Assembly: GCA_019055375.1 (NCBI GenBank)
Contig: JAHQIW010007266.1
Span: 62,001 to 126,000 of the forward strand
From: Parelaphostrongylus tenuis
Taxonomy: Eukaryota > Nematoda > Chromadorea > Rhabditida > Metastrongylidae
Direction: 5' to 3'
Length of the DNA stretch: 64,000 bases
Below, one piece after another: positions 22,701 through 41,200 of the stretch. Under the pieces are notes generated by a model. That model made no database searches. It was not told the DNA's origin and worked only from the letters and a program-made list of their open reading frames with translations. Numbering within the stretch: the first letter of the stretch is position 1; each line of letters opens with the position of its first letter. The position numbers and the translations under genes were made by a program.

Positions 22701-23789
22701 GAAAACTCATTCATGTCCCTTCCAGGCTTCGCTGTTCGATGGAGATTGCAGCGATTGCAGTGCCATCCTTGATTAGTGAAGATGACATTTCACAGTGTTG
22801 TGGAAGTATAATTAAGTTACGTTTTGCCTTGAGCGTACAAAGTGCACAGCTTACGGCTATGGATGGCTTCCCACGACAATTCATGTATTTACCTTTAGTA
22901 CTTGTTCGGTGGCTTGAAGAAAAGTGTATCACGCCTTGCAGGTGGTGATATATATATACCAGAACCATGTAATCGTGTAGAGAAAGTCGTGATGCACGCG
23001 TTTCAAAGAAATTTACTTTTATCAAAAGGGACGAAAAATTCTTAATTAAGTTGTAAAGATCGGGACGCGGCAGATGAAATTGTGGAACCGCGATAAAAAC
23101 TATTTATTCTGATATTTTCTCATCATTTCTAGAAGAAGATTTATAGGTTTTCGCACCAGATTTGTAGAGAATAAAACTTTGCTGCATTTATTATAGGCAG
23201 TAAGTTTGATATTCAGTCATGAATGTGAAATAAACCTACTATAAATTTCAAGCAACAGGCTGACTGTACCGAGTTCAAAATGCAGATTTCTTTTGTTCTT
23301 GCAGTTCCTTACGAAGATCTTGCTAAAAACCAAGCCTAGTTCTTAAGGCGACAAAATTATTTCTGCCATGAATATTGGAAGTTTAATGGAAAAAAAGCCA
23401 TTCACAAACCCTACAGAAGCAAGAATATGCGTCGAGTTTGAAACGTACTATATACTCGCAGCTACAACGCACTTAAAAGATCTTTCCAAAAATCATGTAT
23501 ACTTTTGGAGTTGTCGAGATCTGAGATGTCGAATACTCGTTCAACTTACTGAAAAAATTGTGTTCAGCGTAAGAGACCGCTGAATATCGGTATACATTCG
23601 AATGTACCCATCGTCTAAAACGAGATAGTGCAAGATAACCTTCCACTTAATGGGTTATCCTACGATTTCTTTTCGACTATTACTGTGAACAATTTTTTCT
23701 ATTTCAAATCTATGTCGAGGAATGCTTTGGTAGTTTGGCCGTGAACCGCACCATCATCGTGCCACCTAAATGATATGGACTGCTGCAAA
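22701..23789. other. Gene-less stretch, nothing recognised
   Basis: Overlapping frames on both strands at 22711-23025 and a frame at 23368-23583 show no known domain or splice context. A short TA repeat lies at 22950-22957. I see no supported feature. Confidence 0.45.
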
Positions 23790-24366
23790 GTAATGTCTCG
23801 ATGGGCATCTTATGATCTGACCAATCACGACACGCTGTACTCCTGCCCATCTGTTAAAGCTTTTACTGTGACTGCACAAGGAGGGCTTCTTCAAGTTGAT
23901 CATCACTGAAGGTGAGTACTGGTCTACCACGAAGGTAACACGAGTCGTTCTAGGCTCGGGAGATTGTGCCCTCGGCATTCTGGGATCGGAAGGACACACT
24001 GTGTTGAGAACTGCTCGACAACTAGCACACAGTCAATGCCGGCGCTTATAGGAAACATTTTCAGAAGTTGGCCTTAACATAGTGAGAGAAGCGCCCAAAG
24101 CGGCTCAGAATCGCAATTCTGGAGGATATTTCTGAACATCACATTGCAAAGTTGACCCGCCAGATGTTAGAGAAACTGGGCTGAACCACGGCCACCACAT
24201 CCACCGTGTATCTCTTATATTTCCCCTCCGGAATATCATCTCTTCTGTACTCTAGAACAGCATCTGCGAGAGAACACCTATGAAGACTACGATCAGTACA
24301 CCCGTGACTTCACCGACTTCTTTGATGAGCAGCCTCATTGTTTTAAGTGGGAAAGCATTTAATCTT
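23790..24366 (+). pseudogene. Mariner-family transposase remnant
   Basis: The clearest part is 24232-24360, which reads 'SPPEYHLFCTLEQHLRE' and then 'DFTDFFDEQPHCF' before a stop. This is the C-terminal region of a mariner transposase, which usually reads '(S/T)DYHLF...L' and then 'FF..KP..F'. The third catalytic Asp appears as Glu. Upstream, 23890-23990 in changing frames resembles the central 'DE.W..Y' region. Stops and shifts throughout show it is dead. I did not identify its inverted termini. Confidence 0.65.
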
Positions 24367-25769
24367 TATTCACCAAATGATTGATCATAGTGGTTATAAT
24401 GTTGTTCATCGAACGTCTCTCCAAGAAATAACAATTGTGTTAACAAAAGTGTCGAAATGCGAAAGAAATTATAGGACAACGCAATAGATTCATTCTTTTT
24501 CAAATAACTTCAACTTCACATGCGCTGATTCCAATGATTCCCTCCTCGATCCGATGTCCTGCTCCGTCATTTACTAAAGTTTTAGAGTATTCTGCACGTA
24601 TATTGACCTCTCGGTTAGTAAATTCCATTTTCTTCATGCATTACATCCGTCCAGATCGCACTTTGACTTGGAATCACCTTCATTTTCATTCAATTAGGAC
24701 CACTGTCGCCAGCTACCTCTGTTCATCTCTACATTTATGGAGCAAAACAGCATAATCTCTCTAGTCGAACCAGCAATTGATGGATAGTTTACATCTAATG
24801 GAGTAACCATCGTGCTAAACATTAAAAATAACTCAATACTTTCATTATCGTGTTGCACCCGCAGCATGATTATGCAACAAGTGACCTCGAACAGTATCAT
24901 GTCAGTACAGTGCAAAAAAACACAGAAGATGATGTATTTAATTTCTCTAAAATCATCTTATCACAACACGCTATTTCGGGACGATATTCCCTAATTGCTA
25001 AAAAGTTAACGGTTTCTCCCTCTATCTGCATACCTTTACCAAAAAGGCAACAGCTTCTCGCTTTCTGTTACTTCTTGTCTGATTGAAACAAGTGACATTG
25101 TGAGTTGCACAACTACCCAGTCGGTGCTGAACTGAATTTCCTTTGCACATAATCCTTTGGAGACGCAACAGCCAATATTATCTCACTCTCACCTCGCAAT
25201 GAAATTTAAATGACAAGTACTTTTCTTACACAACTCCTCAATTCATTCTACTTCGTCGATCCAGAACTCTAACATCCAAATCGTTTTCTCGTTGTCTTCT
25301 TCCATAAAGGTCTTCAAACGTTTCGCGTATTGCTTTGAATGCTACTTGATTGAGGGTTTCGTCTTACCTATGAATGTCGTAGAATGCCAGTGGAAAAGAA
25401 CCCTTTTTGTAAACTTGTTAGTAACCGAGCTAGAGCGACTTCATACAGACTTGCGAGAGATCATCGAGAGAGGAGGCTTGTATGTGCGATCTGGCAACGT
25501 GCATCGCTATCCACTGCGTTGAATCCCCAAGTCGTCTTTATTGCGGATTTTCCTTCAATGAGGAGCTCGTGTGAACTGTACACGATCGTGATATTTGTTG
25601 AATGCGGATCAAAATCACCAGTTGCATTTCCACGATGTTACATAGTTCCAAAATTTCTACCTATTCCATCTGGCTGTCATCAATCAAATTACTTATGCCG
25701 AAATTGCGTGGCACCACACAAACAACGCTTGATTATGGTTCTCTTCTAAGTTCGGTTGCTTAATGACAT
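24367..25769. other. Gene-less stretch with an unassigned coding-like frame
   Basis: Overlapping frames 25292-25522 and 25384-25749 contain a charged helix-like stretch ('NLLVTELERLHTDLREIIER') followed in another frame by a Cys-containing region. This looks like a frame-shifted remnant of some mobile element protein, but I cannot name it. 24534-25086 holds only short frames. No gene is supported. Confidence 0.4.
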
Positions 25770-28440
25770 TTATTATGTGCTCATCTCTTTGTCGCCTGTA
25801 TTATTTCATAAATGAAATGTAGAGAAACTTTATCCCGCCATTGAATTCCACTGTCACTGAATTTGCCAGTCGTTGGCTAATTATCTCTTCCGATGGATCT
25901 GAACGTATCTGGTTAGGAAAATATTGCAATTTGCTAGAATCTCCAGTAGGTTCTGCTTAGTCATTCTACTAATGCTATACGAGCTCTCAAAGACGTTGAT
26001 CATTCAACATTCACAATGTTTTCTCAATACACTCAAGCCTGCTAATGCTTGTATTCTGTTTGGACTAGAACTTCCTATCTTCGACGGAAATTCACTAGAA
26101 TTACCCGCAATTTTCAGCACTGTTTGCCACTGTTCGTCGGCAACGAAAGCAGGTCCATAACGCCATTTTTTCGTCGAGCTGCTTTTGTTGGCGATGAAAG
26201 TGGCATGTGTTGAGATCTTCTTAAAATTAATAAAAAAAACAGATCCTGCCCGTTTCCATAAGCATTGCACCTAGTCCAAGAAGCTTCTCATCCCAGAAGC
26301 CAAACTTATTGTGAAAACGCTGTGCACGGGGTCCTCGAAAATGTTAACTTGTAGTGCTCTGGAACGGATGCTTCCCTCAGTACATTAATTTTCCGCTGTT
26401 TTTCGAAATAGACGATTTTCGAGAAACTCAATGGAAAACTTGTGATCATGACTTTGCACGTAAGCCCAGCCAGTATCACTGCGTACCAAGCTCGAACACC
26501 TTCCTATCATGCTTAACTATGTCAAGGTCAAGCAAACTCCTTATTTCTCCTTTATCACATTTCTCTTCATCTTTTCTGAAGGTGGCGTGCCGTGGCCGAG
26601 TGGTTGAGATGCTCGTCGCGGCGCGCGCGGGCTAAGCCCCACTCCCAACACCCTCCGGCAGTCAACAACAACGCCACAGCCAGGCTATCCTCGAGACTGC
26701 AGGGAGACTCGCTCAATCAGTATTCTACGTCGTTCAAGACCAAGGCGGAAAAACGAATTTAGTGCTTGAAGTACTGTGGTCTGCACATTGAAAAGAAGAC
26801 ACTGTGAAGACGGTTTAAAAAAATGTCTCATGGTTCTTTTCAAAGATATTTGGGATTGAATCAACATTAGGGGAAAAGCTATCACATTGCATAAGCAATG
26901 CGACTTTCTTTTCAAGTTTGCCATTTTTCATCTTCACACGACCTTGTCACAAGCCCTTTAGCATACGGATTCATTAAGCGGTATCAAAAATTTTATTGAC
27001 CAACTCCGTACGTAAACTCGGATACTCGCTGAAAATGCAGAACAACGGGACAAAAGATTCAGAAAGAAAGATGCAGTAAAGCAGCACTGACCTCATTCGG
27101 TCATTCAAAGAAAGCCACCGATCAAATGACGGGACAAAAAACGCTCACATCCTCGACTCAAAAGTTTTTGTTGATCAGCACAGTGCTCTATAATGTAGCA
27201 CAAAAATTCTCCGTATCACTCGTAGAACTCTCGTAAGGTGATTTCTGAAACCTAATTGTTCACGTCTAACCGTAATGCCAGGTACAGATTTTCAAAAGTC
27301 ATCGGATTTTAAATCCAAGAGGGCATACGAAAATACCAATCGCCAAAGGCAGATAGATAAAACGTTATTTAAGAGGTTTTGAAGATGGATAGATGGAAAA
27401 ACCATAAACTGAAAGAGAAGGCAAATGTCCTCTCGGACAACAGCAAACGATGGGCCGAGCGCTCCTAACTTGTCTCAACAATCTCACTAACAGATGGAAA
27501 CGGTTGTCGGACCAGGGAATGTGCATCGCGGACGTCAACATCGTTAGAGTCATGGACGACGATTGCTCGAGATGTTTTGTGGTCGCACTACTTCTAGAAG
27601 TGTCTGTTCAAGTATCCAAGTATGTTTGTCCTTCAACCAATCATTAAAAGTGATTTTGCTCTAGCCAGCTAGGACGCTTATTTTTTAAAGGCGAAGAAAG
27701 CAAAAGCATCACAAAGGGTAGAATGCCTACAAGTCACCTCGTTGACTCCTACGTTGACTTCTCACGCATCAGGCGGCGTTCTTCAGTCACGAAATGGTTA
27801 TTTTCTGATGAAATTTAGATCGCCAGTAAATGGTAGATTTTGGTAGAAGAGACGTCGATATGGTAGTTATGGGCAGGAGAAACAACGCTAATGCTTCCTC
27901 TGAAACCCACACTTTGGAAGGGGGTAAAGCAGGGGTTTACGAAAACGTCGTATTTCGAATTGGTATTGTACATTTCTATGCCATCTCAGTTATATTGATC
28001 CATATCCTAGCCATAATTATTTTCGAATCTCAACTCAGCAGGCGTGGTCAACTATGGCTAACCGCGAAATGAAGACCATCTACGGCTTCATCGAAATCGC
28101 CTTGTCGCCGTAAACGCGTCTTACCGCTGTTTTTCCGCATGATCACGGAAAAACACATCAAAATGAAAACGTAAGAGAAAGCACAGTGAACCCGAAGCTT
28201 GTCAGTATCGAGACTTCAGCGGAAGGTCGATCATGACCACTGGTGACTGTTCACACAGAGATCAGGTGCAGTGCGTCGTATCTCACGCGAGTTTGTACTT
28301 CTCTTCAATCACGTGTTAATGCATTGTGCGACAGAAATCTATACACAGAAGAGAGCAGCTTTCTCTTTTTTTTCTCATCTCGTATTCTTGCTCACTCCTT
28401 CACTTTTGACCTATCTCATAGAATTCATTACTTTCTCTTC
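25770..28440 (+). repeat. Long recurring block, unit 4
   Basis: The landmarks are in order: 'gtgctcatctctttgtcgcc' (25779), 'cagcactgtttgccactgtt' (26116), 'gcattgcacctagtccaagaa' (26263), 'tttctcctttatcacatttc' (26547), 'cagcacagtgctctataatg' (27176), 'gagaaggcaaatgtcctctc' (27415), 'tttgtccttcaaccaatc' (27624), 'gttatgggcaggagaaacaacg' (27863) and 'catcacgcgagttt'-like sequence near 28280. A SINE copy sits inside it at 26583-26825. The frame 27830-28072 corresponds to block sequence seen in other units without an intact frame. Confidence 0.55.
26583..26825 (+). repeat. tRNA-derived SINE, family 1
   Basis: The head 'gccgtggccgagtggttgag' is a clear A-box of a Ser/Leu-type tRNA. It is followed by 'cacagccaggctatcctcga', 'gactcgctcaatcagtattc', 'tacgtcgttcaagaccaag' and 'cttgaagtactgtggtctgc'. 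It is nested in the long recurring block. Confidence 0.8.
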
Positions 28441-28799
28441 CAGTGAACCATTTACGATTTAGAACTATCAACAGAGCCTATTTAGCAGATCAGCAGCTTG
28501 ACACGGTGGTTTTTTCCTCGGATCAAATCGCTTCGAGCTGCTCACCGATGACCGAGAATGTCATTTGGATATGAATGAATGGACGAAATTGCTTGGTGAA
28601 CTGCATGTTGCGAAGAATGGACACTTCTAGAAGCATCTTGAAGAATTCCCGCCATTCATGATTATCCATACTTCAGTTATATTTATCTTTTTTCCTCTTA
28701 AGTCAGCAAGCGTCACTAAGCCATTCTAATATAGCCTATATGCGAGGAAAACGAAAGCGAGGCTAACACCGCTAAAACCGGTTAACTAATAGAGATCCT
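28441..28799. other. Gene-less stretch, nothing recognised
   Basis: Sequence 28500-28650 is less AT-rich than its surroundings but has no open frame with recognisable content. No repeat match was seen by eye. Confidence 0.4.
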
Positions 28800-29045
28800 A
28801 TTCGATCTCTCAATATTCCACGTATCGCTTCGGCTGCTGCTCGAGTCGAGGATTTCGTCTTTTCTGAAAATATCGAGGCAAGGTGGTCGAGGCGATTCTC
28901 CTCGCAGTCTCGCGAGTATCCGAGCCAAGGCGTTACTCGAGGCGTTCGTTGATGAATTGCAGGTGAGTGCTGGTGAAAGGGAGCGAACCAGCGCCTTGCT
29001 TCGCGACACAGCGCGTCGTTCAACCACTTCGCTACCCTGCATCGC
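28800..29045 (-). repeat. tRNA-derived SINE, family 1, minus strand (diverged)
   Basis: On the minus strand a head 'gcagggtagcgaagtggttg' resembles an A-box and 'ggcgctggttcgctccc' a B-box. They are followed by a body with a 'gagactgcgaggagaatcgcctcgacca' pattern (shown here in parts) equivalent to the body of the other family-1 copies. This stretch is GC-richer than the flanks, which explains the many spurious frames at 28772-29214. Confidence 0.55.
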
Positions 29046-29619
29046 GGATGGAACACGTATCGGTTCGAATCCAGGGGCCCATCGCACTAGTAGGAAAAAC
29101 GAGTCTAGTTGTGGAAAAATCCGACTTCATCGGCCAGCGAGAAGGGCGAGTGGGCGACGGCGACGTGTTCGTCATGTGGTGGAACGTGGCTAATCGCTGA
29201 CCCCTCGAGGACATCGCGCTCGCCGCTCCACTTCAATCTCTCCGTCATCTCTCCCCCACGCAGCGGTCCTGAACGGGTTCTCGTTGGTTTCCCTTCTCAA
29301 TTTCGTGCTTCCGTCGATAGTCTGACGTTTTTTCTCCTTCTTTACACTGCTATTCACTGTCGATAATAGCGCAGTGTCGGTTATCTACGACTCTATAAAA
29401 CCTGCTCGTTCTGGAAGACGGAAGCCTGCGAACGCCAGCCACTCAGAGGTTTTCGCGGGAACCCTGGAATTCTTCGCGGAAAGCTTAGTTACTCTCGTCG
29501 GGATCGTAAGATATCGGCTTTCATTTATAATCTATAAGTTCGAGGAATCCACGAAAATATTGATCTCCTCGCCGAAGCTGAATAAAACCCGTTTTACCAC
29601 TTCTTTTATCCGTTCATTA
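29046..29619. other. Spacer upstream of gpi-1, GC-richer, no gene
   Basis: Overlapping frames on both strands (for example 29109-29366 and 29374-29736) have no recognisable family and lie in a moderately GC-rich island. It contains 'gcggtcctgaacgg' (29263-29276), which also occurs upstream of rpl-31 at 47095-47108. The stretch could hold promoter or outron sequence for gpi-1, but nothing proves it. Confidence 0.35.
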
Positions 29620-29830
29620 TATTTGAGCCAACTTGTCATGTGGTCTGGCAAGAGCTCTTGTACAGCTCGAGACACGTGTTTCGTCCTTACAGACTCGTCA
29701 GTCGGCAGAACCCGTCGTCAGTCGATCTTTTTATAGTCAGTTCTCTCGGGAGCCTTACAATCCTTATAGAGAGTCATCGACGACGTACGCTTTACACTCT
29801 ATGTCAAGTGAATTTTTCACCTAACACAAA
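29620..29830 (+). repeat. Foldback-family arm
   Basis: 'gagccaacttgtcatgtggtc', 'gctcgagacacgtgtttcgtc', 'ctcgtcagtcggcagaaccc', 'ctctcgggagcc' and 'tcgacgacgtacgcttta' match the arm at 12440-12650 and the palindrome at 45385-45845. Only one arm is present. The frames 29633-29824 and 29640-29912 are this repeat. Confidence 0.7.
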
Positions 29831-30602
29831 GTGTTTTCGCTTCCGATTGCTCGATTGCTGGTATTTTTATCATATCATACCTTTCCTTCGAGTGGTCTTA
29901 ATAAAGCGCTAGAAGGAAAGCTTTTTTATAATTTTGTATCCATTCATTGTCAACCTGATTAGTGTAAAGTATTGGTGGTTACATCAGAGAAAAACCTGGA
30001 AAGCTGAAGAGTCTTTAAAATCAGTTATAGCTCATTTCACTGGCTCATTGACTGATAATATCTGTTGAATTGGAGAGAGGCTCTTTTCGGCTATGAGGAG
30101 ACAAATGAAAAACCGATCTAACTCGCGGGGCAGGAACTTTTCATCAGGAGTTTCCATAACCATTCGGAAGCTGAGATTTCCGGCTGAAGCCCCACGTCGC
30201 CGGATTTCGGAGAAGCGTTCTCTTTGACGTCGTTACACCTGAAGTTTTAGCTTTCGAACGGTTACTAATACTCCTAGAGAAAGTTCGTGGTCAGCGAATA
30301 AGGTCGGATATCCATCTGCCCTCTTATAATCGAGAAGTATCACTTTTTGTTGATGATTGAAACATATCTCTTCATGACTTTGCGGTCTACTATCTTGAGA
30401 GAAACTCGATTTTGTCGTCTTTCTTTTCTCTTCACCTGCCTTTCCTCTAAGTTTTTGTTACTGATCCCCTTCCATCATTCTCTTTATGGTCTAATAATCC
30501 TCAATTTTTCGAAGGTAATTTCATTATGGTGCAGAATCTAATCGGGATTCTTGCTTCCTCCTTCACTTTATACCTGAATTTTCATTACTATCAGAGGGAC
30601 AG
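29831..30602 (+). promoter_or_regulatory. Putative promoter/outron region of gpi-1
   Basis: No coding exon was found between the foldback arm and the gpi-1 trans-splice acceptor. About 30060-30260 is a diverged copy of repeat material also found at 31270-31350 and 31590-31700 ('ggctatgaggagacaaatgaaaa', 'gctgaagccccacgtcgcc'). The promoter itself cannot be placed from sequence alone. Confidence 0.3.
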
Positions 30603-30613
30603 CTCTTTCAGAT
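30601..30613 (+). promoter_or_regulatory. Spliced-leader trans-splice acceptor of gpi-1
   Basis: A 'ctctttcag' acceptor ends at 30611, two bases before the start codon at 30614. There is no upstream exon encoding conserved residues, and the protein N-terminus aligns from this Met. This is the usual arrangement for a nematode trans-spliced mRNA. Confidence 0.7.
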
Positions 30614-37803
<7,190 letters not shown>

Positions 37804-38183
37804 GTTCTCCATTATGGGTACTTCCTGACTTGGTTCTAGAACAAAACAAGATCATTTTTGCGGAAAATTCTGTTGCTTTTGTTTAATTAGGTAAATTAGG
37901 TAGTAAAGCTTCCTAGTGCTTAACGTTCTTCGCCAGTTTCCCCTCCACTGAGGTGCTTTTGATCGAGCAGTTTTAAAAGTTTCTCAGTTCGATCGAAGCT
38001 TCAGAAAGGCATTTTTCGAATAGAATTTATATCTATTACTAGGAGTTGCATGCCTGTTTGTGTTTATTTGTGCGTAGTATGCTGTGTGGACAATGAAAAG
38101 TTTTTCATACTTTCTCTCGGTTTCTATGTGGAGTGGCTATTTCCTCTACTTCGCCAAAACCTTTGTCGACTGCTGAGGAGTTT
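37804..38183 (+). other. gpi-1/ubc-14 intergenic spacer
   Basis: The 0.38-kb spacer holds the gpi-1 3' UTR and the outron or intercistronic region of the next gene. There is no canonical AATAAA, and AT-rich variants only. I see no SINE or foldback, unlike most other spacers in this window. Confidence 0.5.
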
Positions 38184-38191
38184 TCTTTCAG
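38182..38191 (+). promoter_or_regulatory. Trans-splice acceptor of ubc-14
   Basis: 'tttctttcag' ends at 38191, 23 bases before the start codon at 38215. It is a strong pyrimidine-AG site with no upstream coding exon, so it most likely receives a spliced leader. Confidence 0.65.
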
Positions 38192-38214
38192 TTTCCAACG
38201 AACTATTCAATAGA

Positions 38215-41200
38215 ATGGCCGGTTATGCACTCAAGAGACTGATGACAGAATACAGAGGTTAGTATGGTGGCTTGTGATAGAGTGACCAAAAACAAAAGTA
38301 TGAAAACATCTGGGTTAAAGAATGTAACTTGTAGATTTTGGCATATATATATGCAATAATTAGTTCGGAAACGTTTATAGTCGTTTTTCTGGCATTCATC
38401 GAGGAGGAGAGAGTATGGCGCAGTGGTTAGAGGTACTCTACGATGCACCTCAGGGTGAGCGGTCCGATTCTACGCCTAGGTATCACCAAACCTGCCATTT
38501 CTTCGGAGTCGGTGATTTAGAGTCAGACTTGTCTAGAAGGAGAGCAGTACTAATTTGATATATCGATAAGCCACGTCGAGTTAATGTAAAAAGAGAGACA
38601 CATCCATTCACCTCAAGCGTTGCTAGATGAACCGAGTGCGTGGCGCATCCCCTCAAGAATTGACCGACTGCAAGAGCTTTATCCTTTTTTACTTGGAACA
38701 GAAAGGAGCATTTTTCGTCTGTCTGGCCCTCATTTAATGCACATCACGCAGCTGGTGAAGAGGGATTTCGTAACATCAACGCGTCGGCATGGTCGTCGTA
38801 GTGAAAATTTCTGTCCAGCGTACGTACCAGGCTTATCAGTAGGTTTGTAGGTGTGTAGATTTGTGCTGAACTTAGCTGGCGGCCATGTTTGTTGTAGAAG
38901 GGCCTGGATGAACGCGCGCCTGTTTAGCCCCATCGGGACCGTGGACTCACCTCCTGTGCATCTCCAACCCCAGCGTGGTACCGCTCTACATCTCTAACTC
39001 CCAGCGCACTGAATGTATTATTGTATTATTTCAGTTGTATTATTATTTTCTCATGTTATGTTATATGCAAATATATTATGTTGTTATAAGTAAAAATAAA
39101 ATAAAAAAATAACAATAGTAGTGCAATTGAAATTATAGGTAGTATCCTTTTTCCAGGAGCGCATGTGGCGCAGTGGTTAGAGGTGCTCTGCGTCGCACAC
39201 GAGGTCAATGGTTCGATTCCGCGCTCATGGCTCACCAAGCCATCCATCCCTCCGGGGTCGGTAAATTGGTACCAGACAGGTCTCAGACTTGTCTGGGAGG
39301 ATAAGCAGCACTGACTCGGTTCAGCGGGAGGCCACCGCGAGTCATTGTAAAGGCCAGATATGCATTCAATCACCTCAAACGATGTTGAAAATTGAAGTCG
39401 AATGCATGACGCATCCCTCAGAGATCGATCAACGCCGAGAGCTTTATCCTTTATCCTTTTTCCACGCTCCACTGCATCCAATGCGTTCACACGCTGTGGG
39501 CTAAATTCAGAGGAGGTGGGCTCACAATTAGGAACGGGTTAGGAGTGTGCTTGTGCTCTTTGCTAAGATAATGGCGGTTGAGTGATCACCATTTGGCTAA
39601 TGATGATGAACGAATGTTTCCCCGCCGGTGTCGCAGCTCGGCCGGTTCCGTCATCAGCGAAGAACGAAAACTAATGGGACAAAGTGCAATCGGAACGATG
39701 TTTTCGTCTAATATGTGTTCGATGTTCATAATTTCCTGTCGTTCTTATTCATTAGAGAATGAATGCGGACACGTTCCGGTGTGGTTAACATTTAGGGTCC
39801 GATGTGAGTCGATTTTCTCTTAAACGGTAAGAAAAGAACGGCCGGCTTCGAATTCTAACCAACATATCTCAGTTCAGTATGATAATCGATTTTCATAATA
39901 AGCATTAGAATCTGAAAATTTTGCCTACAGAACAAATGCCTTTTTGTTTTGCGATGAGGAACTCTTGACTTTCCGAAGCCATCAGAAGTGCTTTGATCAA
40001 TATTTTCGTTGAGGTCTCTTTTGCGAACACTGAAGTTGATGTTTTGCTGCCAACATTCCACTTGAAATCAGAAAAATTGAAATCCACCTTCAGTTCTTTT
40101 GGAAATTTCATTCTCGAACGATTCTGAAGATTGAATAGCGGCTTTTCAATATGATAATTACTTTCAAATAGTCAGGGAATAGTCTCTTCTATAAGCTGAT
40201 CACATTTCCAACTCAAGTGTTCTAATTTTGGAGAAATTTTCAGCAGTTTGTGAGAGACAAGAAAGAACCCAACTTATTTAATGTCTTCAAGACGCATTCA
40301 TTGGTTAACCGTACTGAGTAAGGTGTCTATCAGCTCCTAATAAGTTCTTTCGAAGTTTGATAAAATAAAAAGCTCCCGGTGTGAGCCGATCCCTGAGGTA
40401 TGCGCTATGCATTCGCCTTCAATTTTAGCTACATTTGAGGCAATTCAGTTGATATCTGGCTTTTACAATGGTACGCGTTGGCCTACCGATCTATCGCGTC
40501 AGTGTTGTTTATCCTTCTAAACATGTCTGATACCAATTCATTGAACCCCGGAGGAGTGGATGGTTTAATGAGCCATGAGCGAAGATCGAACCATTGACCT
40601 TGTGGACAACGCGTAGCACCTAAAGTTAGATGTGTTCTGCGCTTCTAAAGTTTGATGTGTTGTCATCTTGGTGGGGAACCGTACCGCTCAATAAGGTGGA
40701 CTTGAATACTTCAAAATTCAGCTTAGATGAATCAAATTTAAGTGCAGTAGAGAGGAAGTGGATCCTTACAGAAAGAAACTCTAGCAGAGCGAGCATTTTT
40801 TCCACGTGGTACGACTACATAGGAGATATGGTGTGGATTCCAACACTTTCAGTTCGAATCCATCACATGCACCAAAGTATTTGAAACTTTTGTGTGTGAA
40901 TTCGGCTGCTGTTTGATGATTTTCTTGTAGTAATTCTGAGATACCCTTGCTAGAGAGCTTCCGTAAGAGTTTGTCCTGACTCCAGTGAAATGGAAGACTT
41001 GGTGGATCTGGCGCAGGTTGAATAAGTAGCACCACGTCCTTGGTGAATGATTTCACTGCCACTGTGCTACTATCACCTATCACTCGTATGGGTAGAAGTA
41101 CTATCTCCATAATTTTTCAAAGTTAAGGGGCTTTTTGGTTCTGTTATCATACTTCTACATAAAAAAATCGTATCTGAATGATACATAACGTTAAATGGAT

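Noticed and set aside
28772..29366. Cluster of overlapping frames on both strands
   Set aside because: They coincide with a GC-richer stretch holding a minus-strand SINE. GC-rich sequence lengthens chance frames, and no domain is recognisable.
39056..39490. 144-codon minus-strand open frame
   Set aside because: It is the reverse strand of the best-preserved family-2 SINE.
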